Source: Bog-473 sp963728845 (GTDB lineage: Bacteria; Actinomycetota; Acidimicrobiia; Acidimicrobiales; RAAP-2). From it: a stretch of 64,000 nucleotides of DNA. Position numbers and translations under genes: made by a program. Within the stretch, counting starts at the first letter, position 1, and each line of letters begins with the position of its first letter. Where the stretch lies: contig CAVSLS010000021.1 in NCBI GenBank assembly GCA_963728845.1, positions 310,001 to 374,000 of the forward strand, read 5' to 3'. The notes under the pieces are model-generated. The model was not told where the DNA came from, made no database searches, and worked only from the letters and a program-made list of their open reading frames with translations. Positions 31,938 through 42,382 of the stretch are shown in pieces.

Positions 31938-33462
31938 TCAGGGGTTGGCGGCGGGCGGCAGGCCTGCGGTGACCGCCCACGGGTGCGGGGCGGCCCGCGG
32001 GACTGTGACGTGGCCTCCCGAGGAGTGGCGGTGGCGCGACCCGGGCGCATTTCTCCGCTCGCCCGCACCGGCCGCCATCCGGCTCAAGAGGTCCAGCTCC
32101 GCGGCCATGGCCCGCGCCAGCCCCGGCAGGTCCCCCACGGCGCTCGCGCACGCGTTGATCCCGACGAAGAGCGAGTCCCGGTAGCTCTGCACGGTGACGT
32201 TGAGCGCGACGCCGTCGATGACGGGCCCGAGCGGGTACACCCCGCGGAGCTGCATGCCCGCGAAGTAGAGCGGGAAGGCAGGACCGGGCACGTTCGAGAT
32301 CATCAGGTTGCCGGCGCGCAGCCTGCGCAGGATCCCCGACCGCACCCCGAGCTGAATCACCGGCTTCGCCAGTGCCGGCGGGACGGCATCGGCCAGGAGC
32401 GTGGCCATCGGGCCGTACCCGACGGCACGCTCTTGGCCCTTGCACGACGCGCTCGGCCGCGGTCACGGTCCGCAGTCGCTCGAGTGGCGTCTTGCAGTCG
32501 TTCGAGAGCGGCACGAACATGGCCGAGAGCTGGTTCCCCGACCCCGCGCCGGGCCGTCGCCGCGCACCGACACCGGGACCACGGCGACGAGCGGGCTCTC
32601 GGCCTCCTCGATCGTGCGCCACCAGATGGGTGCGGAGCGCACCCGAGCAGACCGCGAGCACGACGTCGTTGATCGTCGACCCGAAGCGCTCCTTCAGGGC
32701 GCGCACCTGGGCCATCTCGAGCTCGGCGAAGGCGACCGCCCGCCGGGCGCCGACGGGCGACTCGAACGTGGCGGGCGCGCCGAAGGGCAGCGACACCGGA
32801 CCGAGGCGGTCGCCGACCACGCAGCGGGCCAACCGGACGGCGGTGTGGCCGACTTCGCGGACGGCGCGCAGCACGCGCACCGGGCTCTTGATGAAGCTCG
32901 GCAGCGCGTCCGTCATCAACTGCGTCTGCGTGGGCAGGCCCGCCGGGACCCACGGCGGGCACGGTTCGGTGACGGCTCCGCCCTCGGGCGTGAGGTCCAG
33001 CAATTGCGCCAACATCTGGGCGCCGGCGACGCCGTCGATGACGGCATGGTGCACCTTCGCGATCAGCCCGACCTTCCCGCTGGCGAGCCCCTCAATGACG
33101 TGCATCTCCCATGGCGGCTGCCCGGGTGTGAGGGGCCGGCCCATCACCTCGGCGACAAGTGCCGTGAACTCGGCCTCGCCACCGGGGGCCGGGAGCGCGG
33201 TGCGGTGAAGGTGGTTGTCCAGGTCGAACTCCGGGTCGTCCACCCAGCGCGGGTGATCGAGACCCAGCGGGACGGGCATGAGCCGACGTCGGAAGGGGGG
33301 CAGTGCGGGGATCCTCGACGTGAGCAGATCGGCGACGCGTTCGAAGGTGTAGCCACCTTCTGCGGTGGCCGGGTCGAAGATGCAGGCGTACGCGATCTCC
33401 ATCGGGGTCTCCGGCGTGTCGGAGTAGATGAACATCGGGTCGATGCCGGTCATTCGCTCCAT
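31938..33462 (-). CDS. Wax ester synthase / diacylglycerol acyltransferase (WS/DGAT; frameshifts)
   Basis: About 500 aa enzyme that esterifies acyl-CoA to diacylglycerol or alcohols, making storage lipid. ATG 33462 has GGAG six bases upstream and gives MERMTGIDPMFIYSDTPETPMEI. The condensing motif HHAVIDG is intact. Later blocks FGSTINDVVLAVCSGALRTHL, SAMFVPLSNDC, LMISNVPGPAFPLYFAG and LNVTVQSYRDSLFVGINAC are family-typical but lie in changing frames. Breaks are at about 32605, 32555 and 32440. Neutral-lipid storage is common in actinobacteria. Acceptor specificity cannot be read. Confidence 0.85.
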
Positions 33463-33660
33463 GTGCGTCTCCACGGGGGTGAGAGTTGCGGTGGACTCGA
33501 CTCCGGCGACCCGACGTGCAGCGCAACCGTCGGACCCTCCCCCTCGGTCCCCGGAGGTCCGGCCTGCGCTGTCGCCGTCGGATCGGGCCCGTCCGTCATT
33601 CGGGCTCCACCTACAGCGTGCGCGCGGCGAGGCAGGCGATACAACCACTTGGGCGAATCT

Positions 33661-35221
33661 TTATGTTGCGTTTACCTCAGCGTCACCGGCCTGCGGGTGA
33701 GGACGCGCAAACGCCACGGGCGCCCGGAGATGCGCCCGCGATGCGAGCACCTTCTCCCCCAAGAGCGGGGCGTGCGGGGCCCAGGTCAGGGCCCCAGGGG
33801 AGGTGGCAATCCCGGTTACGGGGCGAGATCCCTGGGGCCGCCACTGCGCCAGCCGGGTGCGGTCGACCTCGCGGCGGCGGACGAAGCGCTCCGACTGCTC
33901 GGCGACCGGTCCCGGACCGGCCCCTCCGGGGGTCCGCCGGCGTGTCACCGCCACACCGGGCTCCAGCAGCTCCACGGCGGCCTCGCCCAGGTCCGGGTGC
34001 GCGGCCACCAGCTCGACCAGCGGGACGTGGCGCTCGAGCGATTCACGCACCAGCCCGCCGACGAGCGCGTGGGCCTGACGGAATGGCATGCCCTGCTCGA
34101 CGAGCAGCTCGGCCAGGTCGATGGCCGAGGCCGCCGGCCCGTCCGCCGCCTGCTGCATGCGGTCCTCGTTCCACGAGGCGGTCTCGTAGACGCCCCGCAG
34201 CGCGATGAGCGCGCGTGTCACCTGCACCACCGCGTCGAACAGCGGCTCCTTGTCCTCCTGGAGGTCCCGGTTGTAGGCCAGCGGGAGCCCCTTCAAGGTG
34301 ACCAGCACCGCGGTCGAGGTGCCCGATCAGGCGGCCCGACTTGCCCCGGGCCAGCTCGGCCACGTCGGGGTTCTTCTTCTGGGGCAGCATCGAGCTGCCG
34401 GTGGCGTACGCGTCGTCGAGCGTGCAGAAGCCGAACTCCTCGGTCGACCACAGCACGATCTCCTCGCCCATGCGGGACAGGTGCACTCCGAGCAGGGCGA
34501 GATCGAACAGCGACTCCGCCACGAAGTCGCGGTCGGCCACCGCATCGAGCGAGTTCTCGAAGCGACCATGGAAGCCGAGCTCGGCGGCGACGTAGTCGGG
34601 GTCCAGAGGCAACGACGATCCGGCCAGCGCGCCCGCGCCGAGCGGTGAGGTGTTGAGGCGGTCGACCGTCGTGAGAAGCCGGTCGACGTCGCGGGCGAGC
34701 GCCCACCCGTGCGCCAGCAGGTGGTGCGCCAGCAGCACCGGCTGAGCCCGCTGCATGTGCGTGTAGCCGGGCAGGTACACGTCCGCCGCCTCGCGGGCCC
34801 GCTGCGCCAGCACGTCCTGGAGCGCCATGATCTCTTCGGCCACGCCGATCAGGGAGCGCCGGCACCAGAGGCGCAGTGCAGTGGCCACCTGGTCGTTGCG
34901 GCTGCGTCCCGTGTGGACCTTGGCGCCGACGTCGCCGATCAGCTCGGTGACGCGCCGCTCTATGGCGGTATGGACGTCCTCGTCGCCCGGCGCGAACACG
35001 AAGGAGTCCTTCTCGAACTCCTCTTCGACGATGTCGAGCGCGTCAATGAGGGCAGTCACCTCGCTGTCGGTGAGGATGCCCACCTTCCCGAGGCCCTTCA
35101 CGTGGGCGCGCGAACCGGCCAGGTCGTCACTGGCCAGCACGCGGTCGAAGGGCAGGCTCACCGTGAAGTCCGCGACGGCGTCCGCCATGCCCGTCGAGAT
35201 GCGACCCTCCCACAGCGTCAT
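33661..35221 (-). CDS. argH: Argininosuccinate lyase (one frameshift, long C-terminus)
   Basis: Last arginine step: cleaves argininosuccinate to arginine and fumarate. First 300 residues from ATG 35221 include WEGRISTGM, THTGRSRNDQVATALRLW and the superfamily signature GSSMLPQKKNPD. An extra G at about 34315 moves the reading to the frame of VTLKGLPLAYNRDLQEDKEP. The usual family end (GVAVTRRRTPGGAGPGPV) is followed by about 70 extra residues to 33661, so the true stop may have been lost to an indel. Overlaps argG stop by 4 bases. Confidence 0.92.
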
Positions 35222-36492
35222 GACTCATGCCCCCTTCCCGATGCAGCAGTCTCCGATGTGTTCATGCGGTTCGCCTCCGGTTCGTCCGCACCCGGGCCCT
35301 GGCGGGCCGACCACGTGGCCACGCCGAGCCCCCACAGACGGACGAAACCCTCGGCGTCGGCGTGCCGGAACGTGTCCGACGCGTCGTAGGTGGCCAGTCC
35401 GTGGTCGTAGAGCGCCACCGGGCTGCGCCGGCCCACCACGGTGCACGTGCCCGGCGCGGCGAAGCGCAGCCGCACCTCGCCGGTCACGTGGCGTTGGCTC
35501 TCGGTGACGAACGCCTGGAGGGCCGAGCGGAGCGGCGAATACCAGAGCCCGTCGTAGACGAGCTCGGACCAGCGCGGCTCCAGGCGTGCCTTCTCGTGGT
35601 GCAGGTCGCGCTCGAGCGTCAGGTCCTCGAGGTCGGCATGGGCGAGGAGCAGCGACAGTGCGGCGGGGCACTCGTAGACCTCCCGGCTCTTGATGCCGAC
35701 GCGCCGGTTCTCCACCATGTCGAGGCGTCCGAAGCCCCGGCTTCCCGCCACCGCTCCGAGGCGGGTGATGAGATCGAAGGGGCCGAGTGTCGTGCCGTCG
35801 AGGCTGAGGGGGACGCCCGCCTCGAAGCCCACGACGACCTCGACGGGGTCGCTCTCGGTCGCCCGGGTCAGCGTGTAGACGTCGTCGGGCGGCGGCGCCC
35901 AGGGATCCTCGATCGCACCGCACTCGATCGCCTTGCCCCACAGGTTGTCGTCGATGGAGTACAGCTTCTCCTTGGTGACGGTGACGGGGATCTCCCACTT
36001 GGCCGCCAGCTCGACGCAGTCCTCCCGGGTCAGGCCCCAGACCCGGGCGGGGGCGAAGATGCCGAGATCGGGCGCCAGGGCGCGTACACCCACTTCGAAG
36101 CGCACCTGGTCGTTCCCCTTGCCCGTGCACCCGTGCGCGACCGCCGTTGCGCCGTGGCGCCGTGCCTCGTCGACGAGATGACGCACGATAACCGGGCGCG
36201 ACAACGCGGAGACCAGTGGGTACTTGCCCTCGTAGCGGGCATTGGCCTGGAGCGCCGGCATGCAGAACTGTTCGGCCATCTCGTGACGGGCGTCGACGAC
36301 GACCGCCTCGACCGCGCCCGCAGCCAGTGCCCGCGCTCGGATGGCGTCCCAGTCCTCTCCCCCGCGGTCGGCCGCCTGTCCGACGTTGACCGCAACCGCC
36401 ACGACCTCGACGCCTTCGTTCTCAATGAGCCACCGGACGGCGACCGACGTGTCGAGTCCTCCGCTGTAGGCCAGTACCACCCGATCAGGCAT
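35218..36492 (-). CDS. argG: Argininosuccinate synthase
   Basis: Joins citrulline and aspartate using ATP. Intact. ATP-loop AYSGGLDTSVA begins at residue 8 when translated from ATG 36492 (MPDRVVLAYSGG). Substrate-binding motifs HGCTGKGNDQVRFE, EDPWAPPPDD and IKSREVYECPAA are present. The C-terminus carries about 25 extra polar residues. The start lies inside the end of argR by 8 bases, which argues for translational coupling; a GTG-like start at 36513 would overlap argR further. Confidence 0.96.
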   Translation of the reverse strand: MPDRVVLAYSGGLDTSVAVRWLIENEGVEVVAVAVNVGQAADRGGEDWDAIRARALAAGAVEAVVVDARHEMAEQFCMPALQANARYEGKYPLVSALSRPVIVRHLVDEARRHGATAVAHGCTGKGNDQVRFEVGVRALAPDLGIFAPARVWGLTREDCVELAAKWEIPVTVTKEKLYSIDDNLWGKAIECGAIEDPWAPPPDDVYTLTRATESDPVEVVVGFEAGVPLSLDGTTLGPFDLITRLGAVAGSRGFGRLDMVENRRVGIKSREVYECPAALSLLLAHADLEDLTLERDLHHEKARLEPRWSELVYDGLWYSPLRSALQAFVTESQRHVTGEVRLRFAAPGTCTVVGRRSPVALYDHGLATYDASDTFRHADAEGFVRLWGLGVATWSARQGPGADEPEANRMNTSETAASGRGHES

Positions 36493-37021
36493 GCTCGTCC
36501 CCTTCTTTCCCATTCAATGCCATCTGGTCGGCGGCGGCAATGCCGGCGACATCACGCAGGCGGTCGGCCATGGTGGCGCCACCGACGCGCTCCGCGACGA
36601 CGACCAGCACCGTGTCGTCACCCGCCACGGTGCCCACGACCTCTTCCAGCCCGCTGCGGTCGAGGGCGGAGCCGACGACGTGGGCCGAACCCGGCGGCGT
36701 GCGCAGCACCACCACGTTCCCCGAATGTGCCACCTCGACCACCCATTCGCCGAGCACACGGCGCAGGTGGTCCTCGGGCGCGATCTGGTGCGTGGGCAGC
36801 TCCGGGAGTGCATAGGCCGTCTCACCTCCCGGCAGGCGGACCTTGACCGCGCCGAGATCATCGAGGTCACGCGAGACCGTGGTCTGGGTGGCCTCGATCC
36901 CCTGGTCGGCCAGCAACGCCACCAGTTGCGCCTGGCTCGTGACGGGCTGGGTCTCGAGCAGCTTGGTGATGCGGTGCTGGCGCTGGTTCTTCGTCAGCCG
37001 GCCCGCGCCGTACCCGCTCAT
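36485..37021 (-). CDS. argR: Arginine repressor
   Basis: 178-aa hexameric DNA-binding regulator that uses L-arginine as corepressor. N-terminal winged helix: RQHRITKLLETQPVTSQAQLVALLADQGIEATQTTVSRDLDDLG. C-terminal oligomerisation/arginine domain: GSAHVVGSALDRSGLEEVVGTVAGDDTVLVVV. ATG 37021 overlaps the argF stop (ATGA). Its likely target is the AT-rich site upstream of argC at 42319-42347, giving autoregulation since argR is in the same operon. Confidence 0.95.
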   Translation of the reverse strand: MSGYGAGRLTKNQRQHRITKLLETQPVTSQAQLVALLADQGIEATQTTVSRDLDDLGAVKVRLPGGETAYALPELPTHQIAPEDHLRRVLGEWVVEVAHSGNVVVLRTPPGSAHVVGSALDRSGLEEVVGTVAGDDTVLVVVAERVGGATMADRLRDVAGIAAADQMALNGKEGDEHA

Positions 37022-37941
37022 GGGCCCTCCACGGCCCAGGCCAGGATCCCCCGCATGGCCGTCCGGCGGTGGGCCGCCTGGCGCCAGACCAACGACCGTG
37101 GGCCCTCCAGGACGTCGGCGGCGATCTCCTCGCCGCGGTGGGCGGGCAGGCAGTGCAGCACGATCGCATCGGCGGCCGCGAGGTCGACCAGCTCCTCGTC
37201 GATCGTGAAGCCCTCGAAGGCCGCGAGGCGCGCGAGCCGTTCCTCTTCCTGTCCCATGCTGGTCCACACGTCGGTGTAGAGCACAGCGGCGCCCTTGGCC
37301 GCCTGGTGCGGATCGTCGGCCAGTTGCACCGTGCCCCCGCGTCCCGCTCGGTCGGCGTTGCCCTGCAGGGCGGCCAGCTCCTGACCGGAGAAGGTGTAAC
37401 CCGCCGGGGACGCGATGCGAACCTCCATGCCCTCGAGCAGGCCCGCCTTGGCCAGCGAGAGCGCGACGTTGTTGGCGTCGCCGACATAGGTCAAGGTGCG
37501 CCCGCGGAGCGGGCCGAGCGACTCGCGCATGGTGAGCACGTCCGCCACCGCCTGGCAGGGGTGCGCGGCATCGGAGAGGAGGTTGACGACGGGCACGTCG
37601 AACCCGCTGCGTTCGAGGGCGCGGGCCATCCGGAGGAGCACGGCGTGCTCGAACACACGGGCGCAGAGCACGCGGTGGTAGCACCCCAGCGTACGGGCGA
37701 CGTCCTCGGCGGTCTCGCGCTCGTCCAGGCCCACCTCGGAGCCCTGGATGTACACGGGGTGCCCACCCAGGTCGACCACCGCCATCTCGGTGGAGTTGCG
37801 CGTGCGCGCCGACGGCTTCTCGAAGACGAGGGCGACGCCCTGGCCTGCCAGCTCCTGCCGGGGCGGCGGGTCCAGCGACCGCGCCAGGACGCGCTCCCAG
37901 TCGGCCGGGTCGATGTCGTCGATGTCGAAGAGGTTGGCCAT
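37018..37941 (-). CDS. argF: Ornithine carbamoyltransferase
   Basis: Makes citrulline from ornithine and carbamoyl phosphate. 307 aa, intact. Carbamoyl-phosphate site FEKPSARTRNS, then HPCQAVADVLT, and ornithine/closing loop HCLPAHRG near the C-terminus. ATG 37941. Twenty bases from the argD stop. Standard position between argD and argR in actinobacterial arg operons. Confidence 0.95.
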   Translation of the reverse strand: MANLFDIDDIDPADWERVLARSLDPPPRQELAGQGVALVFEKPSARTRNSTEMAVVDLGGHPVYIQGSEVGLDERETAEDVARTLGCYHRVLCARVFEHAVLLRMARALERSGFDVPVVNLLSDAAHPCQAVADVLTMRESLGPLRGRTLTYVGDANNVALSLAKAGLLEGMEVRIASPAGYTFSGQELAALQGNADRAGRGGTVQLADDPHQAAKGAAVLYTDVWTSMGQEEERLARLAAFEGFTIDEELVDLAAADAIVLHCLPAHRGEEIAADVLEGPRSLVWRQAAHRRTAMRGILAWAVEGP

Positions 37942-37961
37942 GCGTCGTGTCCCCTCGCTCC

Positions 37962-39188
37962 TCAGTCCGACCCGCCGCTCGTGGCGGCGAGCACGTCGCC
38001 GATGGCGCCGGCGAGGATCCCGAGCGCCGCATCGATCTCGGCGTCGCGCACGAGCAGTGGCGGCGCCACCCGGATGGCGTCCGGCCGGACGGCGTTGACG
38101 AGGAGGCCACGCCCGAGCGCGAGCGCCGCGGCATCCTTGGCCACCGGGGCCTCGAGCTGCGCTGCGAGCAAGAGGCCCGCTCCTCGTACCGACACCACGC
38201 CGGGCAGCCGTTCCAGTCCGGCAACGAGCCGCGCGCCGCCGGCACGGGCTCGTGCGCACACGTCCTCGGCCTCCATGACGGCGAGCGTCGCCTTCACCGC
38301 GGCGAGCGCGAGCGGCTGCCCGCCGAAGGTCGAGCCGTGGTCGCCGGGACCGAACGCGGCCGCCACCTCGGCCCGGGCCCAGCAGGCGCCGACCGGCATA
38401 CCGTTGCCCAGGGCCTTGGCCATGGTGACGACGTCCGGCTCCAACCCCTGGGCCTGGAAGGCGAACCAGTGGCCGGTGCGCCCGAGCCCGGTCTGGATCT
38501 CGTCGAGCATGAGGAGCGCGTTGCGCTCCGTGCACAGCGACCGCACGGCGCCGAGGTAGTCCGAGCTCGGCACGACGACCCCGCCCTCGCCCTGAATCGG
38601 CTCGAGGAGGACGCCGGCCACGGTCTCGGGCTCGAGGGCCTTGTCGAGCGCGGCAACGTCGTCGTAGGGCACGTGCACGAACCCCTCGGGCAGGGGGAGG
38701 AACGGCGCCTGCTTCTCGGGCTGGCCCGTGGCCGTCAGCGTGGCCAGCGTCCGGCCGTGGAACGCGTTGTCGGCGCTGATCACGACGTGACGGCCGCCGC
38801 CGGCCCAGCGCCGGGCGAGCTTGAGCGCGCACTCGTTGGCCTCCGCCCCGGAGTTGGCGAAGAACACCTGCCCACCGGCCTGCCCGGTGCCGCCGTTGAT
38901 CAGCCGGTCGATCGTGCGGGCCACCTCGGGCGCCAACGTGTTGCCGTAGAGGTTCGAGACGTGGCTCAGCGTCCGCACCTGCTCGGCCACGGCGTCGGCC
39001 ACGGCGGGGTGGCCATGGCCCAGCGACACGACCGCCAGCCCGGTGATGAAGTCGAGGTACTCCTTGCCGTCGGCGTCGAACAGGAGGGTGCCCTCGCCCC
39101 GCACGAACGTGGCCGGCGGCTCGGCGTAGGTGCGCATGAGCGCGTCACGATCGGGCGGGACCGCCGGGATCGGAGCGGACGTCGTCAC
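37962..39188 (-). CDS. argD: Acetylornithine aminotransferase
   Basis: PLP-dependent class III aminotransferase; converts N-acetylglutamate semialdehyde to acetylornithine. 408 aa, intact. Seen: FFANSGAEANECALKLAR, substrate region LDEIQTGLGRTG, and the PLP lysine in TMAKALGNGMP. Start GTG 39188 overlaps the argB stop (GTGA). Length normal. May also serve lysine or ornithine pathways, as homologues do. Confidence 0.95.
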   Translation of the reverse strand: MTTSAPIPAVPPDRDALMRTYAEPPATFVRGEGTLLFDADGKEYLDFITGLAVVSLGHGHPAVADAVAEQVRTLSHVSNLYGNTLAPEVARTIDRLINGGTGQAGGQVFFANSGAEANECALKLARRWAGGGRHVVISADNAFHGRTLATLTATGQPEKQAPFLPLPEGFVHVPYDDVAALDKALEPETVAGVLLEPIQGEGGVVVPSSDYLGAVRSLCTERNALLMLDEIQTGLGRTGHWFAFQAQGLEPDVVTMAKALGNGMPVGACWARAEVAAAFGPGDHGSTFGGQPLALAAVKATLAVMEAEDVCARARAGGARLVAGLERLPGVVSVRGAGLLLAAQLEAPVAKDAAALALGRGLLVNAVRPDAIRVAPPLLVRDAEIDAALGILAGAIGDVLAATSGGSD

Positions 39189-40128
39189 GGCAGCACCATC
39201 GTCCCGACCCCGGAATCGGTGAAGAGCTCGAGCAGGAGCGCGTGGGGCACCCGCCCGTCGAGAATGTGCGCCCGGCTGACCCCGGCCCGCACGGCGCGGG
39301 CGCATGCCTCCACCTTGGGCATCATGCCGCCCTGCGCTCCTCCGCTGCGGATGATCTCGTCGATCACCTCGAGCGAGGCCTGGTGGATCACGGTCGTCGG
39401 GTCGTCCGCGACGACGCGCAACCCCTCGATATCGGTCAGGAAGATCAGCTTCTCGGCTTGCAGGGCCTCGGCCAGCGCGCCGGCGACGGTGTCGGCGTTG
39501 ATGTTGTAGGCCTGGCCGGACTCGTCGGCCCCGATGGTGGCCACCACCGGGATCAGCCCCTCGGCCACCAGGCGCTGCAGCATGGTGGGGTCGACCAGCG
39601 ACACGCTGCCGACGAACCCGAGGTCCGCGTGGCTCGGCGCGGCCGTGATCAGGTTGGCGTCCTCCCCCGACATGCCGACGGCCAGCGGTCCGTGCACGTT
39701 GATGGCGGAGACGATGTCGCGGTTCACCTTGCCCACCAACACCATCCGCGCGATGTCGAGCGTGTCCGCGTCGGTGACGCGCAGCCCGTTGCGGAACTCG
39801 GTCTCCTTGCCGAGCCGCGTCATCAGCTCGCCGATCTGGGGACCGCCACCGTGCACCACGACGGGCAGGATGCCGACCGCCCGCATCAGGACCACGTCCT
39901 GGGCGAAGGAGGCGAGCGCCCGCCGGGGTCACCGACGGCCCCGCCCGCGTCACCGTCGGGCGCTCCCGCGTGCAGTGCGTTGCCGCCGTACTTGACGACC
40001 ACGATCTTGCCCCAGAAGCGACGGATGTAGGGCAGCGCCTCCACCAGGACCGAGGCCGTCTTCGCCGCCGCCGCCTTCTGAGCCCGCGTGACCTTGGGTG
40101 GCACCGGCGGTGCACCGGGCGCCGTCAC
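39185..40128 (-). CDS. argB: Acetylglutamate kinase (one frameshift)
   Basis: Phosphorylates N-acetylglutamate, the arginine-sensitive step in many bacteria. GTG 40128 overlaps the argJ stop. N-terminal KIVVVKYGGNA is in one frame; VLMRAVGILPVVVHGGGPQIGELM through KVEACARAVRAGVSRAHILDG is in another. The break is at about 39920-39950, in a stretch reading GAPDGDAGGAVGDPGG that does not resemble the family and may hold more than one error. C-terminal GTMVLP is normal. About 310 aa if repaired. Confidence 0.9.
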
Positions 40129-41295
40129 GACGTCGTCCTGTTCTCGTCGATGTAGCCGTAACCCAGGTCCGTCCCGAGCACCACGGCCTGCCCCGCGCCG
40201 AGGCCCAGGTCGCAGTCGAGCTCGACGTGGCGGCCGGCCATGTGCGCGGACACCGCCGCCTCGTCGTGCGGCACGGCCACACCGGCGGCGCACACCACGG
40301 TGCCGCCATAGGCCACGGACACCCGGTCGATGTCGAAGGGCGTGCCGGCCGAGCCGAGCTCCGAGACGATGCGCCCCCAGTAGGGGTCCTCACCGAAGAG
40401 GGAGCACTGCACGAGCATTGAGTCCGCCACCTTGCGCGCCGCGATGTGCGCGGCCTCGTCGCTCGCCGCCCCGCGCACGTACACGTGCGCCACCTTGGTC
40501 GACCCTTCCGCGTCGTCAACCATCTGCTCGGCGAGTGACCGGCAGGCGTCGGAGAGGGCTCCCGTCAGGGCGGCGGGCGAAGGGCTGGACCCGAGCCCGC
40601 TGGCCAGGACGAGCACGGTGTCGTTCGTCGACGTGGAGCCGTCGACCGTGATCGAATTGAACGACGCCGCCACCGCCTCGGCCAGGGCCTGCTGGAGCGT
40701 GCCCGGGTCCACCGCCGCGTCGGTCGTGCACACGGCCAGCATGGTGGCCATGTTGGGCGCCAACATCGCCGCGCCCTTGGCCATGCCGCCCACGATGAAC
40801 CCGTGGCCGGCGACGACCACCTCCTTGGGCACGGTGTCGGTCGTCATGATGGCGCGGGCCGCCTTGGTCCCCGCCTCCGGGCCACCGGTGCGCGCCATCA
40901 CGATCGGCGCGATCTCCGGAATGACCGCGTCGATCGGGAAGGGGATGCCGATGAGGCCCGTCTGGCACACGAGGACCTCCTCGGCCGTCGAGCCCAGGTC
41001 GCCCGCCACCGCGGCGCAGAGCCGCTCTGCCGCGGCGCGGCCCGCGGCCCCCGTGGCCGCGTTGGCGTTGCCGGACGTGAGGATGACACCCGCGGCGCGA
41101 CCCCCGGTGGCCGCCAGGTGGGCGCGGCTGACCTGGACCGGCGCCGCCGCCGCCAGATTGCTCGTGAACACCCCCGCCGTGGGAGCGGCCCGCCCGTCGG
41201 CGGTGGCGACCACGGCGACGTCGGGCGCGTAGCCGCGCTTTGATCCCGGCGGAGCCCCCGACGGCGACGAAGCCCTTCGGCGCGGTGACGCTCAC
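40125..41295 (-). CDS. argJ: Bifunctional glutamate N-acetyltransferase / ornithine acetyltransferase (one frameshift)
   Basis: Recycles the acetyl group from acetylornithine to glutamate. GTG 41295 overlaps the argC stop (GTGA). N-terminal SVTAPKGFVAVGGSAGIK is followed by an extra A at about 41240; the rest reads on in the next frame from VATADGRAAPTAGVFTSN. The self-cleavage site is MATM (ATML after PN), with the catalytic Thr at the start of the beta chain. VDGSTSTNDTVLVLASG is also typical. Normal C-terminus GYGYIDENRTTS. Confidence 0.93.
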
Positions 41296-42315
41296 GGGTA
41301 GACCCCCGCCACGGGCAACCCGGTGGTCTCGGGCAAGCCCGAGCGCCGCGTTGGCACACTGCACGGCCTGGCCCGACGCCCCCTTCACCAGGTTGTCGAG
41401 GGCGCACAGGGTCACCACCCACCCGGTCCGGGGGTCCACGCACGCCGTGACGTGCGCCGCGTTGGAGCCCGCCGTGGCCTTGGTGGAAGGGGGGTCGTCG
41501 CGGACGACGACGAACGGCTCGTCGTCGTAGGCCTCGTGCAGCGCGTCCATGACCGCGTCCGTCGACGGTGCGGGCCGCGCCGGGTCGGGACGCGCGTAAC
41601 AGGTGGCCAGGATGCCGCGCACCATGGGCGCGAGGTGGGGGGTGAACAGCACCTGTGACCCGAGGATCTGCTCCATCTCGGGCGTGTGGCGGTGGGTCAG
41701 CAGCCCGTAGGCGCTGAAGTCCTCGTCCACGGTCCCGAAGTGCAGCGACTCCTTCGGGCCACGGCCGGCGCCCGAGACGCCCGATGCGGCGTCGACGACG
41801 ATCCCCGTCGGCTCCACCAGGCCCCGCCGCACCAGCGGGGCCAGCGCCAGGCCGGCGGCGGTCGGGTAGCAACCCGCGGCGGCGACGAGGGTGGCCCCGA
41901 CCAGGTCGTCGCGGAACAGCTCGGGCAGGCCGTAGACCGCCTCGGCCAGCAGCTCGGGCGCGCCGTGCTCCTGGCCGTACCAGCGCGGGTACAGCGACGG
42001 GTCGCGCAGGCGGAAGTCGGCCGACAGGTCGACGACCAGCCCCACGCGTCCCATGAGCTCGGGCACGACCCGCTGGGACTCGCCGTGCGGGAGGGCGCAG
42101 AAGACGACGTCGAGGCCGTCCAGTCGGCCGGGGTCGTTCTCCTCGTAGACCAGTCCCGGGTAGGCGGCCGCCAGGGAGGGGGTGTGTGCCCCGACCGGCT
42201 GGCCTGCGTGCGTCTGGGCCGTCGCCAGCGCGACCTCGAGGCTCGGATGCGCCGACAGGAGCCGCAACAGCTCGGCCCCGGTGTAGCCCGATGCCCCGAG
42301 GATGCCGGCTTTCAT
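41292..42315 (-). CDS. argC: N-acetyl-gamma-glutamyl-phosphate reductase (C-terminal frameshift)
   Basis: NADPH-dependent reductase and first gene of the arg operon. ATG 42315 (MKAGILGASGYTG). Active-site Cys in AAGCYPTAAG. Frame is intact until about 41337, where an extra G hides the normal ending GLPETTGLPVAGVYP followed by TGA at 41294-41292. In the printed frame it would run on through argJ, which is not credible. About 345 aa. Promoter/operator region is directly upstream. Confidence 0.94.
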
Positions 42316-42318
42316 CGC

Positions 42319-42347
42319 ATGAGTATACATAATTTTGCATAATCATG
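42319..42347. promoter_or_regulatory. Probable ArgR operator (ARG box) before argC
   Basis: An AT-rich island in GC-rich DNA, containing TATACATAATTTTGCATAAT, two imperfect 9-10-bp dyads resembling tandem ARG boxes (core TNTGCATAAT-like). It ends three bases before the argC start, so ArgR bound here would block initiation. With argR inside the operon this gives a feedback loop. ArgR binding is inferred from sequence character and place. Confidence 0.65.
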
Positions 42348-42382
42348 CGGAAAGGAGGGGCAGACGTCTCTGTCCGGCGCGG

